Counted from the first letter of the stretch, positions 34,464 through 45,004 are shown. The stretch is DNA of 64,000 bases from Neisseria weaveri (GCF_900638685.1 NZ_LR134533.1:1364001-1428000), one strand, 5' to 3'. Translations and numbers: made by a program. The notes: generated from the letters alone by a model not told the origin.

Positions 34464-37400
34464 ATGAAAAAAAACGATATTCACCGCAGCAAACTCAGTC
34501 CCTTCGCCTGTACCATTGCTTCCGCTTTGGCTTTGGTCAGTTTGGAAGCACATGCAAAATTCGCCGAGATCCCGCTCCATCTGCAAAACGAAAATACCGT
34601 TACCGAGCAGAAAGTCAAACCGCAAGTGATGTTTTTGATTGATGATTCGGGCAGTATGGAATGGGAAGTGGGGTCGAGGAACAAGCCAAAAGATCCGAAT
34701 AATTCCAGAATGGCAATTGCTAAAAGGGCTTTACATCGGGTTTTGGATAAATATCAGGATAATTTTAAATGGGGTTTGCATACTCTGAATGATGCATCCC
34801 TGAATACGAACGGCTATATTACTTATGCTCAGATGAAAAACAAGGTCGGGGAGCTAAAAACAAAAGGCCCGACACCGACAACCCTGGCTTACTATAATAC
34901 AGCCAAAACGGTTATGGACAACACGCTTTATCGCTGTCAGAAAAACTATATTGTTGTGATGTCGGATGGTGATGCCAATGAGAGCTATAAGATGCCTCAG
35001 CCTTATGACTATTTATATGATGTGAAACTTCGTTATTATACATACTATCCTGATAGTATCAAACCTCATTATGAGCCTGATTATATAGTAAATTCTCAAT
35101 TTACTGCTTCTCTCAATAATAGTAGACCTCCCGCAATTCTCGGAAAATCTCCAGTACAGAAAAATCTACTGAACAACTATTATCAGCAACAGGAAGGGAT
35201 ATTTTCACTTAGATCACAAACACCGATTTCCTTACGTGCCAATAGATCTTATATCCCTAATTTTATTAATGACCATTATTTCGGTTATAAAGAAGGTGGA
35301 CTCCCTGCATTTATTTATCATAAAAACACGCCTCATATACTTGAATCTTGGGATGAGTTTTGGGATAGAGATGAGGGGTTGAAATGGTTCAGCCATACGT
35401 TAGCAACCAAGGACTTTAAAACCAAAGGCGATACAACATCTGGTTCCTCCTATCATGAACAGCATTGGGACGGACATCCCGATGATCCTTTTGACTATTC
35501 AAAGCAGACTGCCGAAACATTTACGGTTGGCTTCGGTAGCAGTATTTCAGAAGTGGGTAAACAATACTTATCCAAGGGAGCCAGTAAGCCGTCTTATTAC
35601 TTTAATGCTGAAAGTGCAGAATTATTAGTTCAAGCTTTTGATACCATTTTCTCCAATATTGCTGATGCCAATGTTCCGGTTCGAACAAATGGTACAGTTG
35701 CACCTACGGTATTTGGTAATGGTGTGCCAAACCTTGCAGCGATTGTGAGTGTAAATAGTGGTTCTTGGAGCAGTCAAATTAAGTTTTTTGACATTAATGC
35801 TCAAGGAAAATTGACTTCCTCACAGCCGAAAGAGCCTTTATTTAGCGAACGTAAAACATTGATTAATTTGGGTCGTCCGATTGGAGTGGGAACCAACAAG
35901 CAGATTTTCTGGGCTGATAGGATTGAGGGCGGCAATAACGGTATGTTTAATTTGACTTCTGCTTCCGAAACGGAATGGCAGGACGCTCTGATACCTTGGA
36001 CAACACGTACACAGGATGACAATTCAATCGCAGCCAATGCACGGACAAGGAATTTTAGCCAGCCTTACCGCATCCGCCCTACAACGTCCCCGAGCCCCGA
36101 CTATAAAGATTTCGGCAATCAGCGCAATTTGGGAGATATTTTAGATACACCTGTTTTGACCATCGGCGATTTGGTAAATAACCGCCAAAAATATTTGGTA
36201 ACGGCCGCGAACGACGGCATGGTGCATTTGTTCAAAGCCCACAATCAAACCAATCCGTATAGCTTGAAGTTAAGCTATATTCCTGCCGGCATGGACCGAG
36301 AACCCAATACTACTATGGGCATGGTCTTAAAAGATGTGGCTCATGAAGAATACGGTAAAAAAAGCAATCCGCACCAATATTTGATTAACGGCGGTTTGGT
36401 GTTGCGCCGTACTGCCCCGAATCCTGAAAACAACCAAAGTCATTCTTTCTTATTTGGCGCGATGGGTCAGGGCGGACGCGGTGCATATGCTTTGAATATC
36501 GGTGGTCATGACCGTGCAACCAATAGTCCGACAGGTATCGATAGTCAGACGGAACAATGGATTAATACCGTACCTTTGTTTGAAACCGAGAAAGGTGTTA
36601 ACAATAAGCTAGGCTATACGGTCGGCACGCCGCAAATCGGTCGTATTGCTTTGAAGCGCACCCAAAGTAAAGTGAATATCGCTGAAGATGTGGTATATGC
36701 AGGTTTCCTGGCAAGCGGCTATTCTTTAACAAAGGGTAAGCAGTCGGAAACAGCTTTGTATATCTACAATATGCTGGGGCAAAACGCCGCCGATGGAACG
36801 ACAAAAGGGCGCAAAGGTGAGTTGATCCGGAAAATTGAGGTTACTAATACGGTTGGAGGCCTGTCCAGCCCGACATTGGTAGATACCGATTTTGACGGTA
36901 CGGTTGATATTGCTTATGCCGGTGATTACAGCGGCAATATGTACCGCTTCGATTTCCGTGATGATGATTCGTCTAAATGGAAAGTCAGCAAGATTTATCA
37001 AGGCAATTCTAGCCAGCCGATTACCGCCGCGCCTGCCATTTCTCGTCGGGGCAAAAATAAATATGTTGTGATTTTCGGCACGGGTAGCGACCTGTATCAA
37101 GACGATCGAGACAGCAAAGTGCAGCAGGCTGTGTACGGTATTTTTGACGATGTCAGCAAAAATGCTGCCGAAGTGCAAGATGGTCAATTATTGAAGCAGC
37201 AATTGACTGTTAACGGCGACAACCGTCAAGTTACGAATAATCTGTTGAAACCTAATGAACACAAAGGTTGGATGGTGAATTTGGGTGCGGGTGACGGCGA
37301 GCGTGTGGTTATCAAGCCGACTATGGTGTTGCGTAGCGCGTTTATCAGCACACGGATTTATCATTCTCAAAAGAATCTGACCCGTTCGGCCAATAACGAT

Positions 37401-37808
37401 ATGTGTTTGCCTGACGTAACCAATCATAAAACCAACAGTTCGAGCTGGGTGTTGGCGTTGAATGCGTTAACGGGCGGTATGCCTTCCAAAGCCGATGCGC
37501 ATATTAAGTTTATCGAAAGAGCCGATGATCCGAATGCCATTGCGGCCGGTATGAAATATTCGGGTATCGTGAATTTCAGTTATGTCGACGGCAACAACCG
37601 CGGTGATGATGCGGTTACGGTCGATGGTGACAGCGGCGGCACGGGAACCGATAAACCTTTGAACGACGGTGAAGCCGGTGCGCCTAAAAACCATTGTTTC
37701 TCGGCTAAGGGCAAACGTTTTATCTTGAAGACTGACCAGGAAACGGTGGAAGTAGACGGTAAAGTCTGCAGCGGTGTACGCCGTATCAGCTGGCGTGAAA
37801 TCTTCTAA
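34464..37808 (+). CDS. pilC: Type IV pilus tip adhesin PilC/PilY1
   Basis: A 1114-residue exported protein that promotes pilus assembly, counters retraction and mediates adhesion and DNA uptake. A signal peptide ends at about residue 32 (SLEAHA). A von Willebrand A domain follows, with the MIDAS start FLIDDSGSMEWE and VVMSDGDANESY. The C-terminal half is the PilY1 beta-propeller with a complete calcium loop DTDFDGTVD near residue 816. The first 1.2 kb is visibly AT-richer than the 3' part. The signal-peptide codons have no poly-G tract, unlike the phase-variable pilC genes of pathogenic Neisseria. Confidence 0.96.
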   Translation: MKKNDIHRSKLSPFACTIASALALVSLEAHAKFAEIPLHLQNENTVTEQKVKPQVMFLIDDSGSMEWEVGSRNKPKDPNNSRMAIAKRALHRVLDKYQDNFKWGLHTLNDASLNTNGYITYAQMKNKVGELKTKGPTPTTLAYYNTAKTVMDNTLYRCQKNYIVVMSDGDANESYKMPQPYDYLYDVKLRYYTYYPDSIKPHYEPDYIVNSQFTASLNNSRPPAILGKSPVQKNLLNNYYQQQEGIFSLRSQTPISLRANRSYIPNFINDHYFGYKEGGLPAFIYHKNTPHILESWDEFWDRDEGLKWFSHTLATKDFKTKGDTTSGSSYHEQHWDGHPDDPFDYSKQTAETFTVGFGSSISEVGKQYLSKGASKPSYYFNAESAELLVQAFDTIFSNIADANVPVRTNGTVAPTVFGNGVPNLAAIVSVNSGSWSSQIKFFDINAQGKLTSSQPKEPLFSERKTLINLGRPIGVGTNKQIFWADRIEGGNNGMFNLTSASETEWQDALIPWTTRTQDDNSIAANARTRNFSQPYRIRPTTSPSPDYKDFGNQRNLGDILDTPVLTIGDLVNNRQKYLVTAANDGMVHLFKAHNQTNPYSLKLSYIPAGMDREPNTTMGMVLKDVAHEEYGKKSNPHQYLINGGLVLRRTAPNPENNQSHSFLFGAMGQGGRGAYALNIGGHDRATNSPTGIDSQTEQWINTVPLFETEKGVNNKLGYTVGTPQIGRIALKRTQSKVNIAEDVVYAGFLASGYSLTKGKQSETALYIYNMLGQNAADGTTKGRKGELIRKIEVTNTVGGLSSPTLVDTDFDGTVDIAYAGDYSGNMYRFDFRDDDSSKWKVSKIYQGNSSQPITAAPAISRRGKNKYVVIFGTGSDLYQDDRDSKVQQAVYGIFDDVSKNAAEVQDGQLLKQQLTVNGDNRQVTNNLLKPNEHKGWMVNLGAGDGERVVIKPTMVLRSAFISTRIYHSQKNLTRSANNDMCLPDVTNHKTNSSSWVLALNALTGGMPSKADAHIKFIERADDPNAIAAGMKYSGIVNFSYVDGNNRGDDAVTVDGDSGGTGTDKPLNDGEAGAPKNHCFSAKGKRFILKTDQETVEVDGKVCSGVRRISWREIF

Positions 37809-37845
37809 GTTAGCCGTTGGGTTTTAATCCGTTTCGGATATGAAA

Positions 37846-37873
37846 GAGGCCGTCTGAAATTTCAGACGGCCTC
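37846..37873. terminator. DUS hairpin between pilC and msrAB
   Basis: Perfect 14-base palindrome GAGGCCGTCTGAAA / TTTCAGACGGCCTC with no loop bases between the arms. It lies between convergent genes and probably terminates both. Confidence 0.85.
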
Positions 37874-37911
37874 TTCTTATTGATGGTGGAATATAACTCG
37901 GGTTTAAAGGA

Positions 37912-39483
37912 TTATTTCACTTTGTCTTTCAAATGGCCGTAGCCTTCGGCATCCATTTTGTCCAAAGGAATAAATTTCAGACTGGCGCCGTTGATGCAGT
38001 AGCGCAAGCCGCCTTTGTCTTTGGGGCCGTCGGGGAAAACGTGTCCGAGGTGTGAATCTGCCGCGCGGCTGCGCACTTCGATACGCTGCATGTTGTAGCT
38101 GAAGTCGTTGTGTTCGGTTACGGCGGCAGGATCGAGCGGTTTGGTGAAACTCGGCCAGCCGCAGCCGGAATTGTATTTGTCGGCAGAGCTGAACAAGGGT
38201 TCGCCGCTGACGATGTCGACGTAAATACCGGGTTCGAACAGATGGTCGTAAGCGTGGCTGAAGGCGTATTCGGTACCGCTTTGTTGGGTAATTCGGTATT
38301 GTTCTTCGGTCAGCATTTGTTTTAATTCGGCATCGTCAGGTTTGCGGTAGGCAGCTGCATCGAATCCTTTGGTTTTCGGTTTCTCTTTGCCGGGCAACGG
38401 TTCGTCGGCTTTGCGGATGTCGATATGGCAATAGCCGTTCGGGTTTTTCAGCAGATAGTCTTGATGATATTCTTCTGCTTCGAAAAATTGCTGTAATTTT
38501 TGGTTTTCTACAACAAGGGGTAGGCTGTATTTCTGCTGCTCGCGTTGTAAAGCGGCGGTAATAACGGCCTGCTCGGCCGGGTCGGTAAAGTAAACGCCGG
38601 TACGGTATTGCGTACCGCGGTCGTTACCTTGCCGGTTGAGGCTGGTCGGGTCGATAACGCGGAAATAGTATTGCAAAATGTCGTCCAAGCTTAATTTGTC
38701 GGCATCGTAAGTAACGCGCACGGTTTCTGCATGGCCGGTGTTGCGGTAAACGACATCTTCGTAAGAAGGTTTTTCCGTTTTGCCGTTGGCATAGCCGGAT
38801 ACGGCATCAATCACACCGTTGATGCGTTGGAAATAGGCTTCCAAGCCCCAAAAGCAGCCGCCGGCCAGATAAATGGTTTTTGTATTCATAACTGAAGATT
38901 CCTTTTTCTTGTCGTCCAACTTATAGAATGATTGTTTCAGACGGCCTATTTCTGCCTCCGGATTGTCCAGTAGTGCCAGAGCTTGGGCTTCGTTGATGCT
39001 GCCTTTGATAACGCGCGCCACTTCGCCTTTGTGGTCGAGCAATACCCAAGACGGATAAACGCCGATATTCAAATTTTTGGCAATGCTTCCGCCTTCATCG
39101 GCAATCACGGGCAGCTTGGGATAGCTTAAACCGGCATACCATTTTTGAAATTCGCCGGCCTTTTTCTCTCCCAAAAATCCGGGGGAGGCAACGGTAATCA
39201 GATTGGCAGTCTGAAAACGTTGGTCTTGTACCCAATCTTCGGTGTGTTTCAATTCCGACAAGCACAGCGGACACCAACTTGCCCAAAATTTGATTAACGT
39301 CGGCTTGCCGTCTTTTAAATAATGACCGGCAGGCTTGCCTTGCACATCTTGCAGTTTTGATAAGGCGGCCGGTACGGGTGCGGCGGCCGCAGCAGGTGTT
39401 TTTGGAAGCAGAAAAGCCACACTTCCGACAACGGCAGCCAAGACCGCGCCTGTTTTCCACATCCGATTGTTCCGATTGTCCAT
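37912..39483 (-). CDS. msrAB: Three-domain peptide methionine sulfoxide reductase MsrAB (PilB)
   Basis: A 523-residue exported repair enzyme that reduces both stereoisomers of methionine sulfoxide. An N-terminal signal or anchor (residues 10-26) is followed by a thioredoxin/TlpA-like domain with WCPLC (C71, C74), an MsrA domain with GGCFWGLE (C210) and an MsrB domain with RYCING (C496). The MsrB metal-site cysteine in SGCGWPSF is visible. A DUS in the linker between the first two domains is translated as GRLKQ near residue 180. The fusion is a Neisseria hallmark. Confidence 0.97.
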   Translation of the reverse strand: MDNRNNRMWKTGAVLAAVVGSVAFLLPKTPAAAAAPVPAALSKLQDVQGKPAGHYLKDGKPTLIKFWASWCPLCLSELKHTEDWVQDQRFQTANLITVASPGFLGEKKAGEFQKWYAGLSYPKLPVIADEGGSIAKNLNIGVYPSWVLLDHKGEVARVIKGSINEAQALALLDNPEAEIGRLKQSFYKLDDKKKESSVMNTKTIYLAGGCFWGLEAYFQRINGVIDAVSGYANGKTEKPSYEDVVYRNTGHAETVRVTYDADKLSLDDILQYYFRVIDPTSLNRQGNDRGTQYRTGVYFTDPAEQAVITAALQREQQKYSLPLVVENQKLQQFFEAEEYHQDYLLKNPNGYCHIDIRKADEPLPGKEKPKTKGFDAAAYRKPDDAELKQMLTEEQYRITQQSGTEYAFSHAYDHLFEPGIYVDIVSGEPLFSSADKYNSGCGWPSFTKPLDPAAVTEHNDFSYNMQRIEVRSRAADSHLGHVFPDGPKDKGGLRYCINGASLKFIPLDKMDAEGYGHLKDKVK

Positions 39484-39788
39484 AATATCTCCGGCTCCGT
39501 TTAAATAAGTTTATAAACCAATAGACGAAATCACACTATTGTTCTTACAAGATTTTCAGACGGCCTTATTGTTTTTTCCGGTTTGGTAAGGGCAGTATGA
39601 GCATTATTGTTGCAAGCAGATTGTCTGTATTGTGTAAACAATGAAGCTTGAACAACCGGCTTATCCAAAAAGCCGTAAATTCAAGTTAAGCATACTTGCT
39701 TTGCCAAACCCGGCAACCCTAAAATACCACCCGCTTACCTGCATCGTGCAGATTAAAGTATCCAACCTATTATTAGGAGAAAACAAAA
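39484..39788. other. Divergent msrAB / lipoprotein intergenic region
   Basis: 305 bases between divergent genes, with a single DUS at 39555-39566 and no other recognised element. Promoters for both genes must lie here but were not assigned. The right end carries a strong TTAGGAGAAA ribosome site for the lipoprotein gene. Confidence 0.45.
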
Positions 39789-40142
39789 ATGAAATTAAAA
39801 GCGTTATTGGCTCTGACTGCCGCTTCTGCTCTGTCTGCCTGTGTTGTTTTGGAAGATGCCGGCATGCACACCCATAAAGTAGACACTACACCCAAACACT
39901 TCAGCTGCGACAACGGTCTCTCCGTTCAAGTACGCAATGTGGATCACGACAAATTGGAACTGAAATTAGACGACAAAGCAGCTGTGTTGACCGCTACTAC
40001 TTCAGCTTCCGGCGAACTGTACACCTCTAACCAAGGTTTGTTCGGTCACGGCGCGGAATGGCACCAAAAAGGCAACGAAGCCTACTTTGAGTTTACCGAT
40101 CCGTACCACAACAAAGTTAACACGACTTGTAACATGAAATAA
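39789..40142 (+). CDS. MliC-like lipoprotein, putative lysozyme inhibitor
   Basis: A 117-residue lipoprotein: a signal peptide with lipobox LSAC (lipidated Cys at residue 17). The mature part fits the MliC/PliC fold: an early Cys (FSCDNG), short beta strands, the SGELYTSNQG segment equivalent to the SGxxY inhibitor loop, GAEWHQKGNEAYFEF, and a second Cys near the end (TTCNMK) that can form the family disulfide. MliC proteins block C-type lysozyme at the cell surface. Family assignment is by pattern only. Confidence 0.7.
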   Translation: MKLKALLALTAASALSACVVLEDAGMHTHKVDTTPKHFSCDNGLSVQVRNVDHDKLELKLDDKAAVLTATTSASGELYTSNQGLFGHGAEWHQKGNEAYFEFTDPYHNKVNTTCNMK

Positions 40143-40173
40143 TAGATAGGGTGGTTAAACCATCTTATCGGCC

Positions 40174-40207
40174 AACACCTCCGGCTTTTACGGAGGTGTT
40201 TCTTTTT
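40174..40207 (+). terminator. Terminator after the MliC-like gene
   Basis: Perfect 10-base stem AACACCTCCG / CGGAGGTGTT with a 7-base loop, followed by TCTTTTT. Confidence 0.9.
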
Positions 40208-40273
40208 GGGATTAATGAAAACTTAACGATTCACAGATGAAAAGATCAAACCGCCGGTTTGTTTCGGAATTTA

Positions 40274-40299
40274 AGGCCGTCTGAATTTTCAGACGTCCT
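40274..40299. repeat. DUS inverted pair with one mutated arm
   Basis: AGGCCGTCTGAA at 40274-40285 is paired with TTCAGACGTCCT at 40288-40299, one base off the DUS (T for G inside the core). The hairpin can still form, but the right arm probably no longer works as an uptake sequence. Confidence 0.75.
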
Positions 40300-40395
40300 T
40301 CTCTTAAGCCTCAAACTAAGAAAAAATTTAGCTGACTAAATAAAATCTCACAATTATAATAAAAAAACATGATTTTCTTTAATCAAAGCTAAGCT

Positions 40396-41658
40396 ATGGA
40401 CTATCAAAAACTCAGCCGCAAGCTGGAAATCTTAGCCGATGCGGCCAAATACGACGTTTCCTGTTCGTCTAGCGGCGGCTCGCGCGGCAACAACGGTCAG
40501 GGGTTGGGCAATTCTTCCCGTGCGGGCATCTGCCACAGTTTTACCGAAGACGGCCGCTGCGTATCGCTGCTGAAAATCCTGCTGACCAACCACTGCATCT
40601 ACGATTGCGCCTACTGTACCTCGCGCCGCAGCAACGACATCCCCCGGGCAGCGTTTACGGTAGATGAAGTGGTGGATTTAACCATGAGCTTTTACCGCCG
40701 CAACTACATCGAAGGGCTGTTTTTAAGCTCCGGCATTTTCAAAAACGCCGACTACACCATGGAACGTTTGGTACGCATTGCCAAAAAACTGCGCGAAGAA
40801 CACCGCTTTCACGGCTACATCCACCTGAAAACCATTCCCAAAGCCTCGCCCGAAATCCTGCACGAGGCTGGGCTGTATGCCGACCGCCTCAGCGTCAACA
40901 TGGAAATTCCTACCGTTTCCGGCCTGAAGCTGCTCGCCCCCGAAAAAAACCACAGCGACATGACTCAGCCGATGGCATTTGTGCGTAACGAAATCACAGC
41001 TTTTGCCGACAGCCGCAAAACCATCAAATCTACACCCAAGTTCGCCCCGGCCGGACAAAGCACGCAGTTCATTATCGGAGCGGCAGGCGAAACCGACCGC
41101 CAAATTATCCGCGCCGCCGGCGGCTTTTACCGCCATTACGGCCTCAAGCGCGTGTATTACTCGGGCTATGTGCCGGTATTGGAAGACAAACGCCTGCCGC
41201 CTTTATCGACGCAAGTGCCGCTGCGGCGCGAAAACCGGCTCTATCAGGCCGACTGGCTGATGCGTTTTTACGGCTTTTCCGACCATGAAATCTTAGATGA
41301 CCAACAACCTTTCCTCGACTTAGATTTCGACCCCAAACTCGCTTGGGCGCTGCGCCACCGCGAATGGTTTCCCGTGCCGCTGCAACACGCACCGCTCGAA
41401 ACCATCTTGCGCGTGCCCGGCATCGGCGTGAAGTCCGCCCGCAAAATCGTGCAGGCCCGCCGCTTCCGCATGATTACCATGGCACAGCTGCGCAAAATGG
41501 GCGTGGCGCTCAACCGCGCGCGCTATTTCATCACCCTACCCGAACCCAACCGCTACGCCGACTTAATCGACAGCCCACAATTGCGCGGCCTGCTGCTGCA
41601 AAACACACGCTCCAAGTTCAGCCAAAGCGATGCCGTGCAAAGCGATTTATTTGGCTGA
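40396..41658 (+). CDS. Putative DNA modification/repair radical SAM protein
   Basis: A 420-residue radical SAM protein of the family annotated as putative DNA modification/repair protein. The CxxxCxxC cluster motif is HCIYDCAYC (C67, C71, C74). Extra conserved cysteines lie upstream (C23, C46, C55). The C-terminal part carries a helix-hairpin-helix (ETILRVPGIGVKSARKIVQ), a typical DNA-binding element. The reaction is unknown. The next gene, 24 bases on, is its usual DUF4130 partner, so the two form a functional unit. Confidence 0.88.
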   Translation: MDYQKLSRKLEILADAAKYDVSCSSSGGSRGNNGQGLGNSSRAGICHSFTEDGRCVSLLKILLTNHCIYDCAYCTSRRSNDIPRAAFTVDEVVDLTMSFYRRNYIEGLFLSSGIFKNADYTMERLVRIAKKLREEHRFHGYIHLKTIPKASPEILHEAGLYADRLSVNMEIPTVSGLKLLAPEKNHSDMTQPMAFVRNEITAFADSRKTIKSTPKFAPAGQSTQFIIGAAGETDRQIIRAAGGFYRHYGLKRVYYSGYVPVLEDKRLPPLSTQVPLRRENRLYQADWLMRFYGFSDHEILDDQQPFLDLDFDPKLAWALRHREWFPVPLQHAPLETILRVPGIGVKSARKIVQARRFRMITMAQLRKMGVALNRARYFITLPEPNRYADLIDSPQLRGLLLQNTRSKFSQSDAVQSDLFG

Positions 41659-41682
41659 ACCGTGCCGACAGGAATCCCATCC

Positions 41683-42447
41683 ATGCGTTTCATCTTGCAT
41701 TACGACGGCAGCTTCGACGGCCTCTTAACCGCCGTGTTCCAAGCCTATGCACGCAAATACCCGCTCGACAGCGTACACATTACCTGCGATGCCGACGACA
41801 CCGATTTATTCGGCCAAAGCGAAACCGTCGCCACCGAGCCGGAGCAGGCACAGCGCGTGTTTCAACGCTTGGAACGCCAAATCGGCCGCCGCGGTACGCT
41901 CAAATTACTCTACGGCTTTTTATCCGCCGCCCCCGAAATGCCCGACACCTTTTTACGCATCGTCCGCCTGGCGTTGGCACAATCCGGCCGCCGCGACATT
42001 TTGAGCGACTACGGCCATTATGATGTGATGCAGTGGGCGAAATGGGTGAAAAGCGTCGGCCACGAAAAACACCGCATGGAAGCCTTTGTGCGCTTTGAAG
42101 AAATGGAAAACGGGCTTTACCTCGCCCGTATCGAACCGCAATACGACGTGCTGCCGCTGACCGTGCGCCATTTCCGCCAACGCTATTCCGCACAACAATG
42201 GGCGGTTTACGACATGCAGCGCGGCTACGGCATCTTCAACCATTCAGACGGCCTCCATCCAATCAGCGACCTAGCGCAATCCGGCATCGAAGCCCACTAT
42301 TCCGACCGCGAACGCGATTACCAGCGGCTGTGGCAACGCTATTTCCACAGCACCACCATCCTCTCCCGCCGCAACCCGAACCTGCACCGCAGGCAAATGC
42401 CGCAACGCTACTGGAAATACCTAACCGAAAAACAGCCAATGCTCTGA
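41683..42447 (+). CDS. DUF4130 protein, partner of the radical SAM protein
   Basis: A protein of about 254 residues starting MRFILHYDGSFDGLLTAVF, the signature of the DUF4130 / probable DNA metabolism family. Its members pair with the radical SAM protein upstream or are fused to uracil-DNA glycosylase domains. The C-terminal YDVMQWAKWVKSVGHEKHRM and DMQRGYGIFN regions are also conserved. ATG 41683 is preferred (AGGAATC before it) over an in-frame GTG at 41662. An internal DUS is read as HSDGL near residue 187. Molecular function unknown. Confidence 0.82.
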   Translation: MRFILHYDGSFDGLLTAVFQAYARKYPLDSVHITCDADDTDLFGQSETVATEPEQAQRVFQRLERQIGRRGTLKLLYGFLSAAPEMPDTFLRIVRLALAQSGRRDILSDYGHYDVMQWAKWVKSVGHEKHRMEAFVRFEEMENGLYLARIEPQYDVLPLTVRHFRQRYSAQQWAVYDMQRGYGIFNHSDGLHPISDLAQSGIEAHYSDRERDYQRLWQRYFHSTTILSRRNPNLHRRQMPQRYWKYLTEKQPML

Positions 42448-42572
42448 TTTAGACGGCCTCCCTATTTGATTGGTCAACATGAATGATTTTTTAAGCCCAG
42501 CTCCAAGCAGTCAAAGCATAATCCGCTGTATCCGCAGAAGCTTTTATCCGCCGCCGCAAGCCTTTGCCTTCA

Positions 42573-42626
42573 AGGCCGTCTGAAACACCGGTGCCATTCC
42601 TGCAAAACCCTGTTTTCAGACGGCCT
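42573..42626. terminator. DUS inverted pair upstream of tex
   Basis: AGGCCGTCTGAA at 42573-42584 and its inverted copy ending at 42626, with a loop of about 30 bases. It may terminate the radical SAM operon. A degenerate DUS (TTTAGACGGCCT) also lies at about 42449-42460. Confidence 0.6.
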
Positions 42627-42693
42627 TTTCCTTTGCCAAACCTCCCCAAAACCGCTATCCTTTTCCCTTTTTTTCAGCTTCAACACCTTCACC

Positions 42694-44982
42694 ATGAACA
42701 TCATTTCAACCATTGCATCAGAATTAAACGCCACCGCCGCCCAAATCCAAGCCGCCGTCGAACTGCTAGACGACGGAGCCACCGTGCCCTTTATCGCCCG
42801 CTACCGCAAAGAAGTTACCGGCGGGCTGGACGACACCCAACTACGCCACCTTGCCGAGCGTCTGCAATACCTGCGCGAATTGGCCGAGCGCAAGCAAACC
42901 GTTTTAAAAAGCATTGAAGAACAAGGCAAACTCACGCCCGAACTTCAGACGGCCATCGAAGCGGCCGACAACAAAACCGCGCTCGAAGACCTCTACCTGC
43001 CCTACAAACCCAAACGCCGCACCAAAGCCCAAATCGCTCGCGAAAACGGTTTGCAGCCTTTGGCCGACAGCTTGTTGCAAAGGCCGTCTGAAAACCCCGA
43101 AACCGCCGCCGAAGCCTATCTGAACGAGCAAGTGCCCGACACCAAAGCCGCGCTCGACGGCGCGCGCGCCATTCTGATGGAACAGTTCGCCGAAGATGCC
43201 GAACTCATCGGCAACTTGCGCGAAAAACTGTGGAACGAAGCCGAAATCCATGCCCAAGTGGTTGCCGGACAAGAAGAAAGCGGCGAAAAATTCAAAGACT
43301 ATTTCGACCACCGCGAACCCGTCCGCAGCATGCCCAGCCACCGCGCGCTCGCCGTATTGCGCGGCCGCAACGAAGGCGTGCTGCAAGTCGCCCTCAAATA
43401 CCAGCCCGACGAAACCCCGATCACCGAACAGAGTGAATACGAAAAAATTATCGCCAAACATTTCGGCATCGCCGATCAAGGACGCCCCGCCGACAAATGG
43501 TTGCGCGACACCGTACGCCTCACCTGGCGCGCCAAAATCTTCCTCTCGCTGGAGCTTGAAGCCTTAGGCCGTCTGAAAGAAGCCGCCGACACTGACGCGA
43601 TTACCGTGTTCGCCCGCAACCTCAAAGACCTGCTGCTCGCCGCCCCCGCCGGCCGTCTGCCCACCCTCGGCCTCGACCCCGGCTATCGTACCGGCATCAA
43701 AACCGCCGTGGTGGACGACACCGGCAAACTGCTTGACACCGCCGTCGTCTATCTGCACCAAGAAAACAACGCCTTAGCCACCCTTGCCCGCCTGATCAAA
43801 CAACACGGCGTGAAACTGATTGCCATCGGCAACGGCACCGCCAGCCGCGAAACCGACAAACTGGCCGGCGAATTGGTCAAAGGCCTGCCTGAAATGGGGC
43901 TGCACAAAATCGTCGTTTCCGAAGCCGGCGCATCCGTTTATTCCGCTTCGGAGTTGGCCGCCAAAGAATTTCCCGAGCTGGACGTTTCCCTGCGCGGAGC
44001 CGTCTCCATCGCCCGCCGCCTGCAAGACCCGCTGGCCGAATTGGTAAAAATCGACCCCAAATCCATCGGCGTCGGCCAATACCAGCACGATGTCAACCAA
44101 AGCCAACTCGCCAAATCACTGGATGCCGTAGTGGAAGACTGCGTGAACGCCGTCGGTGTGGACGTGAACACCGCCTCCGCCCCTCTGCTGGCACGCATTT
44201 CCGGCCTCAACAGCACACTCGCACAAAACATCGTTGCCTACCGTGACGAAAACGGCGCATTCGACAGCCGCAGAAAACTCCTCAAAGTACCGCGCCTCGG
44301 CGAAAAAACCTACGAGCAGGCCGCCGGCTTCTTGCGCATCAACGGCGGCAAAGAACCACTGGACGCATCCGCCGTCCACCCCGAGGCTTATCCCGTCGTC
44401 GCCAAAATGCTCGACGACCTGCACATCAAAGCCGCCTACCTCATCGGCAACCGCGAAAAAATCAAACAAATCAAGCCCGCCAGCTACACCACCGACCAAT
44501 TCGGCCTGCCCACCATCATGGACATCCTCGCCGAACTCGAAAAACCCGGCCGAGACCCGCGCGGCGAATTTCAGACGGCCACCTTTGCCGAAGGCATCAA
44601 CGAAATCAGCGATTTACAAGTCGGCATGATTTTGGAAGGCGTAGTGAGTAACGTCGCCAACTTCGGCGCATTCGTCGACATCGGCGTCCACCAAGACGGC
44701 CTCGTCCACATCTCCGCCTTGTCAAATAAATTCGTTCAAGACCCGCGCGAAGTCGTGAAAGCCGGCGACGTAGTCAAAGTGAAAGTGCTGGAAGTCGACG
44801 CCGCCCGCAAACGCATCGCCCTAACCATGCGCTTGGATGACGAAGCAGGCAGCGGTTCGACAAGAAGCGGCAGGCCGTCTGAAAACAGACGCAATGATAG
44901 CGGTAGAAATCAACGCAACCAGCGGGAGCAGACACCGACTAATTCGGCAATGGCGGATGCGTTTGCGAAGTTGAAGCGGTAA
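42694..44982 (+). CDS. tex: Tex/YhgF-family RNA-binding transcription accessory protein
   Basis: A 762-residue cytoplasmic nucleic-acid-binding protein resembling eukaryotic Spt6. In order: N-terminal helical region ([19 protein letters not shown]), YqgF nuclease-like domain ([16 protein letters not shown]), HhH region ([18 protein letters not shown]) and a C-terminal S1 domain ([19 protein letters not shown]). The gene carries at least five DUS, two of them translated as RPSEN (near residue 131 and in the Arg-rich tail). The stop codon abuts a DUS of another dialect (AGGCTGCCTGAA). Confidence 0.96.
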   Translation: MNIISTIASELNATAAQIQAAVELLDDGATVPFIARYRKEVTGGLDDTQLRHLAERLQYLRELAERKQTVLKSIEEQGKLTPELQTAIEAADNKTALEDLYLPYKPKRRTKAQIARENGLQPLADSLLQRPSENPETAAEAYLNEQVPDTKAALDGARAILMEQFAEDAELIGNLREKLWNEAEIHAQVVAGQEESGEKFKDYFDHREPVRSMPSHRALAVLRGRNEGVLQVALKYQPDETPITEQSEYEKIIAKHFGIADQGRPADKWLRDTVRLTWRAKIFLSLELEALGRLKEAADTDAITVFARNLKDLLLAAPAGRLPTLGLDPGYRTGIKTAVVDDTGKLLDTAVVYLHQENNALATLARLIKQHGVKLIAIGNGTASRETDKLAGELVKGLPEMGLHKIVVSEAGASVYSASELAAKEFPELDVSLRGAVSIARRLQDPLAELVKIDPKSIGVGQYQHDVNQSQLAKSLDAVVEDCVNAVGVDVNTASAPLLARISGLNSTLAQNIVAYRDENGAFDSRRKLLKVPRLGEKTYEQAAGFLRINGGKEPLDASAVHPEAYPVVAKMLDDLHIKAAYLIGNREKIKQIKPASYTTDQFGLPTIMDILAELEKPGRDPRGEFQTATFAEGINEISDLQVGMILEGVVSNVANFGAFVDIGVHQDGLVHISALSNKFVQDPREVVKAGDVVKVKVLEVDAARKRIALTMRLDDEAGSGSTRSGRPSENRRNDSGRNQRNQREQTPTNSAMADAFAKLKR

Positions 44983-44994
44983 AGGCTGCCTGAA
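44983..44994 (+). other. DUS of the Simonsiella-type dialect
   Basis: AGGCTGCCTGAA, differing at two core bases from the resident AGGCCGTCTGAA. From memory of the DUS dialect literature it matches the AG-simDUS form exactly. It is the only copy seen in this window and lies exactly at the border between tex and the AT-rich SIR2 gene. Confidence 0.7.
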
Positions 44995-45004
44995 AAATCA
45001 AACC

